Below, piece by piece: positions 41,768 to 53,715 of a stretch of 64,000 nt of DNA; the first letter of the stretch is position 1; each line of letters begins with the position of its first letter. Both the position numbers and the translations under genes were made by a program. The stretch is from an uncultured Craurococcus sp. Its GTDB lineage: Bacteria; Pseudomonadota; Alphaproteobacteria; Acetobacterales; Acetobacteraceae. The notes beneath the pieces are model-generated. The model was not told where the DNA came from, did no database searches, and was given only the letters and a program-made list of their open reading frames with translations. Location of the stretch: contig CADCTD010000036.1 of the NCBI GenBank assembly GCA_902805545.1, positions 1 to 64,000 of the forward strand, given 5' to 3'.

Positions 41768-43378
41768 CTACTGCGACAGGAAGGCCCGGGCCCGGTCGAG
41801 CTCCGGCAGAGGGGTCTCGGCCTTGGCCGCGATCTCCAGCAACTGGCCGTAATGCCGCCTCGCCGCCGCGCGGTCGCCGGCCTGCTCGGCCGCCATGGCG
41901 GCCCCGTTCACCGCCCGGAAGCGGCGCGGCTCGGTCTGCTGCACCGCCTCGAACTCGCGTTGCGCCTCGGCCGGGCGCTGCATCAGCAGCAGCATCTCCC
42001 CCAGCTGCTCCCGCGCCGGCACCAGCGGCCCCGGCGTGACCGGATGCTTGTCGGTGCGGCCCTCGCGCTCGGCGGCCTCGCGCAGCAGGGCAAGGCCCTG
42101 ATCCTGCTGGCCACGGCTGAAAGCAATCCAGCCTTCGGCGGCGACACGGTGGATGTCCACCTGCTCCTGCCAGTAGGCGTCGCGTCCTTGCAGGGCGGCA
42201 GCCGCGGCCTTCAGGGCTTCGACATCCGCCATTGCCGCATCCGTCCGGCCGGCGCGGGCGGCGCCGAGGGCGCGGGCGAAATGCGTGATGGCATCGACAT
42301 AGGGCACGCCGAAGCTGCGAGTGCCGAGCCTGGCCGCCGCCTCCCAGTCGCCACGCTCCAGGGCGAGCCGGGCCGGCATGGCGGTCAGGGCGAAGCCGCC
42401 GATCGGGCGGTCCGGCGTCCAGGTGTCGAGGCGGCGCAACTCCGCCACCACCTGCCGCGCCGCCCGGGGCTGGCCGGTCTGGAGATAGCCGTAGACCATG
42501 TAGTCCATGGCGTGGATCTCGTCGAAGGTCTCCTCCCGCAGCCGGGCCGTCTCGGCGGAGCGGCGGTTGGTCTCGATCGACTCCTCCCAGCGGCCGACGC
42601 GGGTGAAGATGTGGGACGGCATGTGCAGCGCATGCGGCGCATCCGCGGCCAGTGCGGCATAGCGTTCAGCCGCGGCGACGCCGCGGCTGGCAAGGGCCGG
42701 CGTGTCATAGGTGTGGATCAGGTAGTGCACCGCGCCGGGATGCTTCGGCTGCCGGGCGGCTTCCCGCTCCAGGATGGCGGCTGCGCGGAGCTGGCGGGCA
42801 TGGGTCTTGTCGGTCGGCAGCGCCGCCATGTTCAGCGCGAGCGCATACTGGATCGCCACCTCGGCATCGTCCGGGAAGCGTTCGTGCAGCTGCGCCATGG
42901 CCTGCTCGTACTGCCCGATGCGGGCACGGTGGCCGGGGCCGTCATCGCCGGCGAAAAGCTGCAGCAGGGCGGCGATGAGGCCGGCCTCGCGCTCGGACTT
43001 CGCACCGATGCGCTGCGCCTGTTCCAGCCCCGCGCGGCCCTCCCGCAGGTTGGCGGCGACCGGTGGGGTGAAGGGGTTGTTCAGCAGGGTCAGCGCACGG
43101 CCCCAATGGGCCATGGCGCAATCAGGGTCCTGCCGCAGCACCTGGTCGAAGCCCTGCCGGGCGGCCTGGTACCAGAAGGAGTGCTGCAGCTTGATCGCTT
43201 CGTTGAAGCCGGCCTGGACGGCCGGCGCGCAGCCGACCGGGAAATCCAGCTCTCCCAGCGCTGCAGGCGCGGGCGAGGCCCCGGAATGGCTGTGATCGTG
43301 CGGTTGCGCCAGGGCCGCGAGGGGCGACAGGGCGATACCGCTCAGCAGGGCAAGGCGCGCAGCGAGGCGACGTGACAT
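41768..43378 (-). CDS. Predicted secreted tetratricopeptide-repeat protein
   Basis: Signal peptide MSRRLAARLALLSGIALSPLAALAQ; KLQHSFWYQAARQGFDQVLRQDPDCAMAHWGRALTLL; PGAVHYLIHTYD; MPSHIFTRVGRW. Confidence 0.78.
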   Translation of the reverse strand: MSRRLAARLALLSGIALSPLAALAQPHDHSHSGASPAPAALGELDFPVGCAPAVQAGFNEAIKLQHSFWYQAARQGFDQVLRQDPDCAMAHWGRALTLLNNPFTPPVAANLREGRAGLEQAQRIGAKSEREAGLIAALLQLFAGDDGPGHRARIGQYEQAMAQLHERFPDDAEVAIQYALALNMAALPTDKTHARQLRAAAILEREAARQPKHPGAVHYLIHTYDTPALASRGVAAAERYAALAADAPHALHMPSHIFTRVGRWEESIETNRRSAETARLREETFDEIHAMDYMVYGYLQTGQPRAARQVVAELRRLDTWTPDRPIGGFALTAMPARLALERGDWEAAARLGTRSFGVPYVDAITHFARALGAARAGRTDAAMADVEALKAAAAALQGRDAYWQEQVDIHRVAAEGWIAFSRGQQDQGLALLREAAEREGRTDKHPVTPGPLVPAREQLGEMLLLMQRPAEAQREFEAVQQTEPRRFRAVNGAAMAAEQAGDRAAARRHYGQLLEIAAKAETPLPELDRARAFLSQ

Positions 43379-43528
43379 GTCTTCCTCCCCTCTTGCTTGG
43401 CGGCGAGGCGCCGTGTCCTGCCCCCGCCGCGAGAGGAATCCATAATCCTGTCCCCGGATCGGCCGTTAGCGAAATCGGGAGCACGGCATCACGTCCGCGT
43501 GGAATGGCCGGGCTTCCGCTCAGACATG

Positions 43529-43560
43529 AAAAAAGGCCGGCGGGGTTTCCCCCGCCGGCC
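43529..43560 (-). terminator. Rho-independent terminator downstream of rpsA
   Basis: GGCCGGCGGGG...CCCCGCCGGCC stem followed on the minus strand by TTTTTT; about 30 bp past the rpsA stop. Confidence 0.9.
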
Positions 43561-43591
43561 CGTCTCGTCCTTGCCTGGAAGGCGCCGAGGA

Positions 43592-45310
43592 TTACTCCTC
43601 GCCGGCCATCTCGCGGCGGCGGCGGATGGCCGCGCCCAGGATGTCGCCGAGCGAGGCGCCGCTGTCGGTGGAGCCGTACTCCTTCATCGCCTCGCGCTCC
43701 TCCTCGATCTCCTTGCCCTTGATGGTCAGGGCGAGGCGGCGGGCGGCGCGGTCCACGGCGGTGACCTTGGCATCGACCTTCTCGCCCACGGCGAACTTGT
43801 CGGGGCGCTGGTCGCCGCGGTCACGCGCCAGCTCGGCGCGGCGGATGAAGCCGGTGAGGACATCCTCGACCCGGACCTCGATGCCGTTGGCCTGCACCTG
43901 CGTGACGATGCAGGTGACGACGTCGCCCTTGCGGACGCGGTCGAGCACCTCGGCGGCCGGATCGGCCTCGAGCTGCTTCACGCCGAGGGAGATGCGCTCC
44001 TTCTCGACATCCACGTCGAGCACCTTGGCCTTGATGACCGTGCCCTTCTCGAACTTGGCCATCGCCGCCTCGCCGGCCTCCTCCCAGGAGAGGTCGGACA
44101 TGTGGACCATGCCGTCGATCTCCGGGCCGATGCCGATGAACAGGCCGAACTCGGTGATGTTGCGGATCTCGCCCTCGACCACGGAGCCCGGCGGATGGGC
44201 CTCGAGGAACAGCTCCCACGGGTTGCCCTGGGCCTGCTTCAGGCCGAGCGAGATGCGGCGCTTCGGCTCGTCCACGTCGAGGATCATCACGTCCACTTCC
44301 TGGGAGGTGGCGACGATCTTGCCCGGGTGGACGTTCTTCTTCGTCCAGGACATCTCGCTGACATGCACGAGGCCCTCGACGCCCGGCTCCAGCTCCACGA
44401 AGGCGCCGTAGTCGGTGATGTTCGTCACGCGGCCGCTGAACTTGGCGTTCACCGGGTACTTGATGGCGACGCCATCCCACGGATCGGACATCAGCTGCTT
44501 CATGCCGAGGCTGATGCGCTGGGTCTCGCTGTTGAAGCGGATCACCTGCACCTTCACCGGCTGGCCGATGGTCAGCGCCTCGGACGGGTGGTTGATCCGG
44601 CGCCAGGCGATGTCGGTCACGTGCAGCAGGCCGTCCACGCCGCCGAGGTCGACGAAGGCACCGTAGTCGGTGATGTTCTTGACCACGCCGTCGAGGATCA
44701 TGCCCTCCTTCAGGCCCTGGATCAGCTCCGAGCGCTGCTCCGCACGGGTCTCCTCGAGGACAGCGCGGCGGCTGACCACGATGTTGCCGCGGGCGCGGTC
44801 CATCTTGAGGATCTGGAAGGGCTGCGGGCTGCCCATCAGCGGCCCGACATCGCGCACCGGGCGGATGTCGACCTGGCTGCCGGGGAGGAAGGCCACGGCG
44901 CCGCCGAGATCGACGGTGAAGCCGCCCTTGACGCGCCCGAAGATCACGCCGTTGACGCGCTGGTTGGCCTGGTAGGCCTTCTCGAGGTTGGTCCAGGCCT
45001 CCTCGCGCCGCGCCTTCTCGCGCGACAGCACGATGGAGCCGTCGCGGTCCTCGTAGCGCTCGACGAAGAGCTCGACCACGTCGCCGGCCTGCACTTCCGG
45101 CTTCTGCCCCTGCGGGGCGAATTCCTTGAGGGGGACACGCCCCTCGCTCTTCAGCCCGACATCGACGACGGCGAAGTCGTCATCGATGCGGATGACGCGC
45201 CCGGAGACGACCGAGCCGGCGAAGCCGGTATCGGGGCCCAGGGTCTCGTCGAGCATTGCGGCAAAGTCTTCGATCCCCGCGGCCGGCGCGAGGGTTGTGG
45301 CGGATGCCAT
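43592..45310 (-). CDS. rpsA: 30S ribosomal protein S1
   Basis: Repeated S1 domains (e.g. KNITDYGAFVDLGGVDGLLHVTDIAWRRINHPSE); order aroA-cmk-rpsA. Confidence 0.97.
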   Translation of the reverse strand: MASATTLAPAAGIEDFAAMLDETLGPDTGFAGSVVSGRVIRIDDDFAVVDVGLKSEGRVPLKEFAPQGQKPEVQAGDVVELFVERYEDRDGSIVLSREKARREEAWTNLEKAYQANQRVNGVIFGRVKGGFTVDLGGAVAFLPGSQVDIRPVRDVGPLMGSPQPFQILKMDRARGNIVVSRRAVLEETRAEQRSELIQGLKEGMILDGVVKNITDYGAFVDLGGVDGLLHVTDIAWRRINHPSEALTIGQPVKVQVIRFNSETQRISLGMKQLMSDPWDGVAIKYPVNAKFSGRVTNITDYGAFVELEPGVEGLVHVSEMSWTKKNVHPGKIVATSQEVDVMILDVDEPKRRISLGLKQAQGNPWELFLEAHPPGSVVEGEIRNITEFGLFIGIGPEIDGMVHMSDLSWEEAGEAAMAKFEKGTVIKAKVLDVDVEKERISLGVKQLEADPAAEVLDRVRKGDVVTCIVTQVQANGIEVRVEDVLTGFIRRAELARDRGDQRPDKFAVGEKVDAKVTAVDRAARRLALTIKGKEIEEEREAMKEYGSTDSGASLGDILGAAIRRRREMAGEE

Positions 45311-45565
45311 GCGGTCTGTCTGTCCCGAACTGCCCGCGAGCGGCGGGCGGTGGTCCTGCGCCCCCGGCGAGCCGCCGGGCACGGCTTGATCGGGCGCCGG
45401 GCCGTCCCTGTCGGGCGGATGGAGGCGCGTTCGACCCTGTGCCTTGGGCAGCGTATCGGCCCGCCCGGTCCCGGCCCTTGGGCTGCGGACTGCCTCACAT
45501 TACTGTGATGCCAGTCCCTCAACTGCGGGCGCCGCGGCCCTTGCGGGTACGCGGACGAAGTTTCG

Positions 45566-46225
45566 CTAGGCTTTTGCCCCGCCGGGGTCAAGCGAATTCA
45601 GCCGGTCCCGGATCATGGCGAGGGCGGTGGTAAAGGCCGCCTCGGCATCGAGCGCGGTGGTGTCGAGGAGGAGGGCATCCTCGGCGGGGCGGAGCGGGGC
45701 GACGGGGCGGTTGGAGTCCTGCGCGTCGCGGGTGTTGATCTCGGCGGCGACCTGCTCCTGGTCGGCGGCGACGCCGCGGGATTGCAGCTCCAGCCAGCGG
45801 CGGCGGGTGCGCTCCTCCGGGCTCGCGGTGACGAAGAGCTTCACCGGCGCCTCCGGGAAGACGACGGTGCCGATGTCGCGCCCGTCCATCACCGCGCCAT
45901 GGCGACGGCCGAACTCGCGCTGCCAGTCGAGGAGCGCGGCGCGCACGGCCGGGATGGCGGCGACGGTGCTGGCGGCCATGTCGGCGGCGGGTCCGCGCAG
46001 GTCGGAGCGGTCGAGGTCTTCCGGGCGGAGGGCGGCGGCCTCGGCGGCGGCGATGGCGGCGTCATGCGGGTCCGCCCCGCGGTCGAGCACGCGGCGGCCG
46101 GTCGCGCGGTAGAGCAGGCCGGTGTCCAGATAGTGCAGGCCGAGCGCGGCGGCGAGCCGGCGGGCCAGGGTTCCCTTGCCGGCCGCCGCCGGGCCATCGA
46201 CGGCGATGACGATGGCAGGGCTCAT
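45566..46225 (-). CDS. cmk: Cytidylate kinase
   Basis: [67 protein letters not shown]. Confidence 0.97.
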   Translation of the reverse strand: MSPAIVIAVDGPAAAGKGTLARRLAAALGLHYLDTGLLYRATGRRVLDRGADPHDAAIAAAEAAALRPEDLDRSDLRGPAADMAASTVAAIPAVRAALLDWQREFGRRHGAVMDGRDIGTVVFPEAPVKLFVTASPEERTRRRWLELQSRGVAADQEQVAAEINTRDAQDSNRPVAPLRPAEDALLLDTTALDAEAAFTTALAMIRDRLNSLDPGGAKA

Positions 46226-47571
46226 GCCGCGCGGATCGCCTCGCCGCCGGCGGCGCGGTTCATGAGGTCCGCGAAACCGGGGAAGCTGGTCTCGATGAAG
46301 CCGGCATCGTCCACCGCGACCGGGGCGCGGGCGGCGAGGCCCATCACCAGGGCGCTCATCGCCAGGCGGTGGTCCATATGGGTGGCGACGGTGCCGCCGC
46401 CGGGGATGGCGCCGCCGGTGCCCTCGACCAGCAGGTCGTCGCCCTCGATGCGGGCGGCGATGCCGTTGGCGGCGAGCATGGCGGCCGTCGCGGCCAGGCG
46501 GTCGCTCTCCTTCACCCGGAGTTCGGCGAGGCCGCGCATGCGGGTGGTGCCCGTGGCGGCGGCGGCGGCAACGGCGAGGACCGGGTACTCGTCGATCATC
46601 GAGGGCGCTCGCTCGGGCGGCACCTCGACGGCGCGGAGCGGGCCATGGGTGACCGCCAGGTCGCCGACCGGCTCGCCGCCCTCGACCCGGGCATTCTCGA
46701 TGCGCAGCTCGGCGCCCATCTCGCGGAGCGTGGCGAGGAGGCCGGTCCGCAGCGGGTTGAGGCCGAGATTGGCGATCGTCACCCGCGAGCCGGGGACAAG
46801 CAGGGCCGCGACCAGGAGGAAGGCGGCGGAGGAAGGGTCGCCGGGGACGAGGATCGGGGCGGCGCGCAGCTCCGGCTGGCCCTCGAGTTCAATCACCCTT
46901 CCCTCGCCAGTGTCCTCGACCCGGACGGTCGCGCCGAAATGGCGGAGCATGTTCTCCGTGTGGTCGCGGGTCGGCTCCGGCTCCATCACGCGGGTGGTGC
47001 CGCGGGCGCAGAGGCCGGCGAGCAGGCAGGCCGACTTCACCTGGGCCGAGGCGACGGGCAGGCGGTAGTCGAGCGGCAGGGGGTCCGTGGCGCCGCGGAT
47101 GGCGAGCGGCAGGCGGCCGCCCTCCCGCGTCCAGAAGCTGGCGCCGGTGGCCGAGAGCGGGTCGGTCACCCGCAGCATCGGGCGGCGGCGGAGCGAGGCG
47201 TCGCCGGTCATCACCGCGAAGACCGGGTGGCCGGCGAGAAGGCCGCAGAGCAGCCGGGCGGCGGTGCCGCTGTTGCCCATGTCGAGCACATCCGCCGGCT
47301 CCACCAGCCCGCCGATGCCCCGCCCGGCGACGCGCCAGGCGCCGGGGCCTTGCTGCTCCACCGTGGCTCCGAGGGCGCGCATGGCGGCGGCGGTGCGGAG
47401 CACGTCCTCGCCCTCCAGCAGCCCGGCGATCTCCGTGGTGCCGATGGCGAGCGCCCCGAACATCAGCGCGCGATGGCTGATCGACTTGTCTCCCGGCACG
47501 CGATGGGTGCCGGAGAGGGGCGCGGCGGGCGCCTGGGCGCGGAGCGGCCGGGGAAGGGCGTCATGGGACAT
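46222..47571 (-). CDS. aroA: 3-phosphoshikimate 1-carboxyvinyltransferase
   Basis: [57 protein letters not shown]; start ATG at 47571. Confidence 0.97.
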   Translation of the reverse strand: MSHDALPRPLRAQAPAAPLSGTHRVPGDKSISHRALMFGALAIGTTEIAGLLEGEDVLRTAAAMRALGATVEQQGPGAWRVAGRGIGGLVEPADVLDMGNSGTAARLLCGLLAGHPVFAVMTGDASLRRRPMLRVTDPLSATGASFWTREGGRLPLAIRGATDPLPLDYRLPVASAQVKSACLLAGLCARGTTRVMEPEPTRDHTENMLRHFGATVRVEDTGEGRVIELEGQPELRAAPILVPGDPSSAAFLLVAALLVPGSRVTIANLGLNPLRTGLLATLREMGAELRIENARVEGGEPVGDLAVTHGPLRAVEVPPERAPSMIDEYPVLAVAAAAATGTTRMRGLAELRVKESDRLAATAAMLAANGIAARIEGDDLLVEGTGGAIPGGGTVATHMDHRLAMSALVMGLAARAPVAVDDAGFIETSFPGFADLMNRAAGGEAIRAA

Positions 47572-47630
47572 GGCCCCGGCCGTTTGACATGCCCCGGCCC
47601 CGCGTGGCAATGCGCGTGACCCTATTTCTG

Positions 47631-47674
47631 GCCCCCGGCACGAAGCCGCCACACCAACCCTTCGTGCCGGGGGC
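47631..47674. promoter_or_regulatory. Perfect 15-bp-stem hairpin, 14-nt loop, between divergent aroA and FYDLN genes
   Basis: GCCCCCGGCACGAAG (47631-47645) / CTTCGTGCCGGGGGC (47660-47674), exact reverse complements. Confidence 0.8.
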
Positions 47675-47697
47675 ATTCCGATACGAGGCTTTCCCCC

Positions 47698-48024
47698 ATG
47701 GCCAAGCCCGAACTGGGCCTCAAGCGTGTCTGCGTCTCCTGCGGCACGAAATTCTACGACCTGACCCGAGCGCCGGCCATCTGCCCGAAATGCGGGACGG
47801 AGCAGCCGGCCGAGCAGCCGCGCCTGCGCCGCGCCGCGGGCAGCCTGCCGGTGGACGACAAGCTGAAGAAGCGCGCCGTCGTGCCGGATGCCGAGGCAGA
47901 GGACGTCGAGCTGGAGGATGTCGAGGCCGATGAGACGGTCGAGGACGCCGATGAGCTCGATGACGAGGCCGATGCGATCGGCGAGGAGATCGAGGTCGAA
48001 GGCGATCGCGACGAGGAAACCTGA
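47698..48024 (+). CDS. TIGR02300 / FYDLN-type acidic-tail zinc-motif protein
   Basis: [37 protein letters not shown]: two CxxC motifs around FYDL, then a long Asp/Glu-rich tail. Confidence 0.92.
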   Translation: MAKPELGLKRVCVSCGTKFYDLTRAPAICPKCGTEQPAEQPRLRRAAGSLPVDDKLKKRAVVPDAEAEDVELEDVEADETVEDADELDDEADAIGEEIEVEGDRDEET

Positions 48025-48045
48025 CCCCGTGCCGGGCGGCGCGCC

Positions 48046-49245
48046 ATGACGGCGCCGCCGCCCGCCCTGCTGCTGACCCGGCTGATGCTGCGGGAGTTCC
48101 GCAGCTATCCAACGCTGACCGTGTCTTTCCGGTCCCGCATCGTCGTCGTCTCCGGGGAGAACGGGGTCGGCAAGACCAACCTGCTGGAAGCCATCAGCCT
48201 GCTCGGCCCTGGGCGCGGGCTGCGCGGGGCGCGCATGGCGGAGTGCGCCCGCCAGGCGGGGGAGGGGCCGCTCCCCTGGGCCGTCGCCGGGCGGTTCGAC
48301 AGCGCGGCCTACCAGGCCTTCGACATCGGCACCGGCACGCCGGAGGGCGGGCCGATCGAACGGCGGGTCTTCCGCCTCGACGGCGCCCCGGTGCGCAGCC
48401 AGGCGGAGCTGGCCGAGCGGGTGGCCCTCGTCTGGCTGACGCCGCAGATGGACCGGCTGTTCCAGGACGGGGCGGGCGATAGGCGCCGCTTCCTCGACCG
48501 GCTGGTCTGGGCGCTGGAGCCGCACCATGCCCGCGAGGTCGCGGCCTATGAGAACGCCATGGCCCAGCGCAACCGGCTGCTGGTGCAGGAGCGGCGGGAG
48601 GGCAGGGCGGTGGACCCGGCCTGGCTCGCGGCGCTGGAGGATGCCATGGCGCGCCACGGCGTCGCCGCCGCCGCCGCCCGGCGGGGGCTGGTCGGGCGCC
48701 TGAACGGGGCGCTGCTCGGGGGCATCACCGGCGCCTTCCCGGCGGCCCGGCTCGACCTGCAATGCACGGTCGCGGCGGCGCTGGACGGGGCGCCGGCGCT
48801 CGCCGTGGAGGATGGGCTGCGGGAGGGCTGGGCCGCCAGCCGGGGGCGCGATGCCGCGGCCGGGGCGACGCTCGAGGGGCCGCACCGGGCCGACCTGCTC
48901 TTCACCCATGCGCCGAAGGGGCTGCCGGCCGGGCTCTGCTCCACCGGGGAGCAGAAGGCCCTGCTGATCGCCGTGGTGCTGGCCCATGCCGGGCTGATCG
49001 CGGATGCCCGCGGCTTCGCCCCCCTGCTGCTGCTGGACGAGGTGGCGGCCCATCTGGATGCCAGGCGGCGGGAGGCGCTGTTCGGGGCGCTGGCGGCCCT
49101 GCCGGCGCAGGCCTTCCTCACCGGGACGGATGCCGGCATCTTCGCCCCGCTGCGCGGCACCGCGGAGGCATTCCGGGCCCTGCCCGGCGTACTCGTTCCG
49201 GATAGCGATTTACCCGTGCCCCGGCCGCCAGGAATCCCTATATAG
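48046..49245 (+). CDS. recF: DNA replication/repair protein RecF
   Basis: [88 protein letters not shown]. Confidence 0.95.
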   Translation: MTAPPPALLLTRLMLREFRSYPTLTVSFRSRIVVVSGENGVGKTNLLEAISLLGPGRGLRGARMAECARQAGEGPLPWAVAGRFDSAAYQAFDIGTGTPEGGPIERRVFRLDGAPVRSQAELAERVALVWLTPQMDRLFQDGAGDRRRFLDRLVWALEPHHAREVAAYENAMAQRNRLLVQERREGRAVDPAWLAALEDAMARHGVAAAAARRGLVGRLNGALLGGITGAFPAARLDLQCTVAAALDGAPALAVEDGLREGWAASRGRDAAAGATLEGPHRADLLFTHAPKGLPAGLCSTGEQKALLIAVVLAHAGLIADARGFAPLLLLDEVAAHLDARRREALFGALAALPAQAFLTGTDAGIFAPLRGTAEAFRALPGVLVPDSDLPVPRPPGIPI

Positions 49246-49267
49246 AGTGTCGTCCCCATAGCGATGA

Positions 49268-51736
<2,469 letters not shown>

Positions 51737-51765
51737 ACCAGGATCGGCGCTTCGCGGATCGTGCT

Positions 51766-52887
51766 CTAGCCGGTAGGCGGGTCGCCGGCTTCCGCAAGGA
51801 ATTCGGCGATCTCGCCGCCGACCTCGGAGGGCGGCACCGGCTCGAGCGGGACGCAGCCATGCTCCCGGAAGGCGGTGTTCCGCCAGCGTTGGAACAGGGC
51901 GGAGCGGCGCATCTCGTCGGCCTCCGGGTCGGGCTCCTCCGGCAGGCCGCCGCTGGCGGCGATCTGCTCCCAGGTCGGGATGCTCCAGTCGAGCTGTACA
52001 CCGAGCAGCAGGCCGAAGCCGTGGCGGGCGAGGTCGTCCGTATCGCCGGGCGGCAGCTCGGCCGGCTCGCGGCCCTCGGCCAGGTCGAGCAGGATGCGGC
52101 GCATGGCGGCGGCATCGAGCCCGGCCAGCGCCTGCGGCGAGCGCCATCCGGGCAGGAAGCGGACCTCCTCGGTCTCGGCGAAGAATCCTGTGGCGAGCAG
52201 GCTGTCCGCCAGGGCGGCCGCATCGGGAGCCTGGCCGGTGGGCAGGGCGACGGGCAGGGCGACCAGCGCAGCCCAGCCCGAGGGGCCGACCTCGCCGCCT
52301 TCCGCCAGCGCCAGCAGGGCGCGGTCGAACTCCGCCATGCCGTCCTCGCCCTGGCGCTCGCCGATCTTGCGGCGGGCGAGGTCGAGGATGTCGAGCCGGC
52401 CGGCCGCCAGGATCTCCTGGGTCAGGCCGTGGAAGGCGTCGCCATCCTCCGAATAGGCGGCGAGCAGGCGGTCGGCCGCCGGGCCGGGCGCACGGCCGAA
52501 GGGCGGGGGCTCGGGGCCTGCCTCATCCTCCTCGACCTCGAGGCCGAGCAGGCGAAGGGCGGCGCCGCCGCGGATCAGGCGCGGGCGGTCGATCCAGGCC
52601 TGGCGGTTCGCCGGGCTGTCGTCGCGGCCCTGCATCCAGCGGCGGAAGGCGGCGCGGTCGGCGCGCTGGACGATGACCTCCACCCCTTCCATGTCGAGCT
52701 CCGCCGCCACGGCGCGGGTCACCGCCTGGACCGTCTCCAGCTCGGTCTCGCCGGGGCGCATCAGGTCGAGGGTGTCGGCGTCGCGGTAATGGGTGAGGAT
52801 GACGGCGTCGAGCAGGGGCGCCACCTCGAGCGCCAGCGCGGTCGCCGCCTCGATCTCCTCCTCGCGCCGGCTGGTGACATGCGGCAT
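51766..52887 (-). CDS. Hypothetical protein, 373 aa
   Basis: Long ORF with native codon bias, convergent with gyrB (MPHVTSRREEEIEAATALALEVAPLLDAVILTHYRDADTLDLMRPGE). No family recognised. Confidence 0.75.
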   Translation of the reverse strand: MPHVTSRREEEIEAATALALEVAPLLDAVILTHYRDADTLDLMRPGETELETVQAVTRAVAAELDMEGVEVIVQRADRAAFRRWMQGRDDSPANRQAWIDRPRLIRGGAALRLLGLEVEEDEAGPEPPPFGRAPGPAADRLLAAYSEDGDAFHGLTQEILAAGRLDILDLARRKIGERQGEDGMAEFDRALLALAEGGEVGPSGWAALVALPVALPTGQAPDAAALADSLLATGFFAETEEVRFLPGWRSPQALAGLDAAAMRRILLDLAEGREPAELPPGDTDDLARHGFGLLLGVQLDWSIPTWEQIAASGGLPEEPDPEADEMRRSALFQRWRNTAFREHGCVPLEPVPPSEVGGEIAEFLAEAGDPPTG

Positions 52888-53016
52888 TCGCGCCCTCCTC
52901 GATCCCGGGCGGCTTAGCCCAGGCGGCCGGGCGGCGGATAGGCCCGATCGGCCCGGCCGCGTGCCGGGGCGGCCCCGGCCGGGCGACGGGCCGGGTGGTC
53001 ATCGGCGCGGGTTTCG

Positions 53017-53475
53017 GTGACAACCGGGGTCATCAACGACGAACGGGAACATCCCTTGCTCAAGACCCAGACCCTGGCCGCCGAATGGGCGCCCCGCCTG
53101 CTCGCCGTCCTCCGCATCGTGACCGCGCTCATCTTCTTCGAGCATGGCACCCAGAAGCTGTTCGGTTTCCCGCCGCGGGCGAGCGGCATGGGGCCGGAGG
53201 TGTTCTCGCTGATCTGGTTCGCGGCGGTCATGGAACTCGTCGGCGGCGTGCTGCTGGCGATCGGCCTCTGGACGCGGCCAGTGGCCTTCGTCCTCGCGGG
53301 CGAGATGGCCTTCGCCTATTTCATCGCCCATGCGCCGCGCAATTTCTTCCCGGCCCTCAACGGCGGGGATGCGGCGATCCTCTACTGCTTCGTCTTCCTC
53401 TACATGTCGGCGGCGGGCGGCGGGGCCTGGAGCCTCGACAATGCCAGGGACCGGCGGGCCGGCCTCACCCGCTGA
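53017..53475 (+). CDS. DoxX family membrane protein
   Basis: LLAVLRIVTALIFFEHGTQKLFGFPPRASGMG; LVGGVLLAIGLWTRPVAFVLAGEMAFAYF. Start uncertain (GTG 53017 or TTG 53056). Confidence 0.9.
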   Translation: MTTGVINDEREHPLLKTQTLAAEWAPRLLAVLRIVTALIFFEHGTQKLFGFPPRASGMGPEVFSLIWFAAVMELVGGVLLAIGLWTRPVAFVLAGEMAFAYFIAHAPRNFFPALNGGDAAILYCFVFLYMSAAGGGAWSLDNARDRRAGLTR

Positions 53476-53489
53476 CCCATCGAAGCGTC

Positions 53490-53535
53490 TGCCCGGCCCC
53501 CTTTCATCCCGTTATCGATTGGGGGCGGCCGGGCA
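53490..53535 (+). terminator. Possible terminator hairpin after doxX
   Basis: TGCCCGGCC(CCC)...GGCCGGGCA with a 1-nt bulge; no T tract. Confidence 0.4.
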
Positions 53536-53715
53536 TCGCATGGGCAAGGTGGGGCACAGAGCAGGGAGGCGCGGCCGGCTGGCCTAGCTGGCGACCGCCC
53601 TCCTCCTCGGCGCCTCCCTGCGGTGACCGCTGCGAGGCCCGCCGCGGAGGCCGCCCGGAATGGTCACGATCTTGCATGGGCGCTCGCATCCGTTTTTCAG
53701 GAGCGAGGGACCAGG

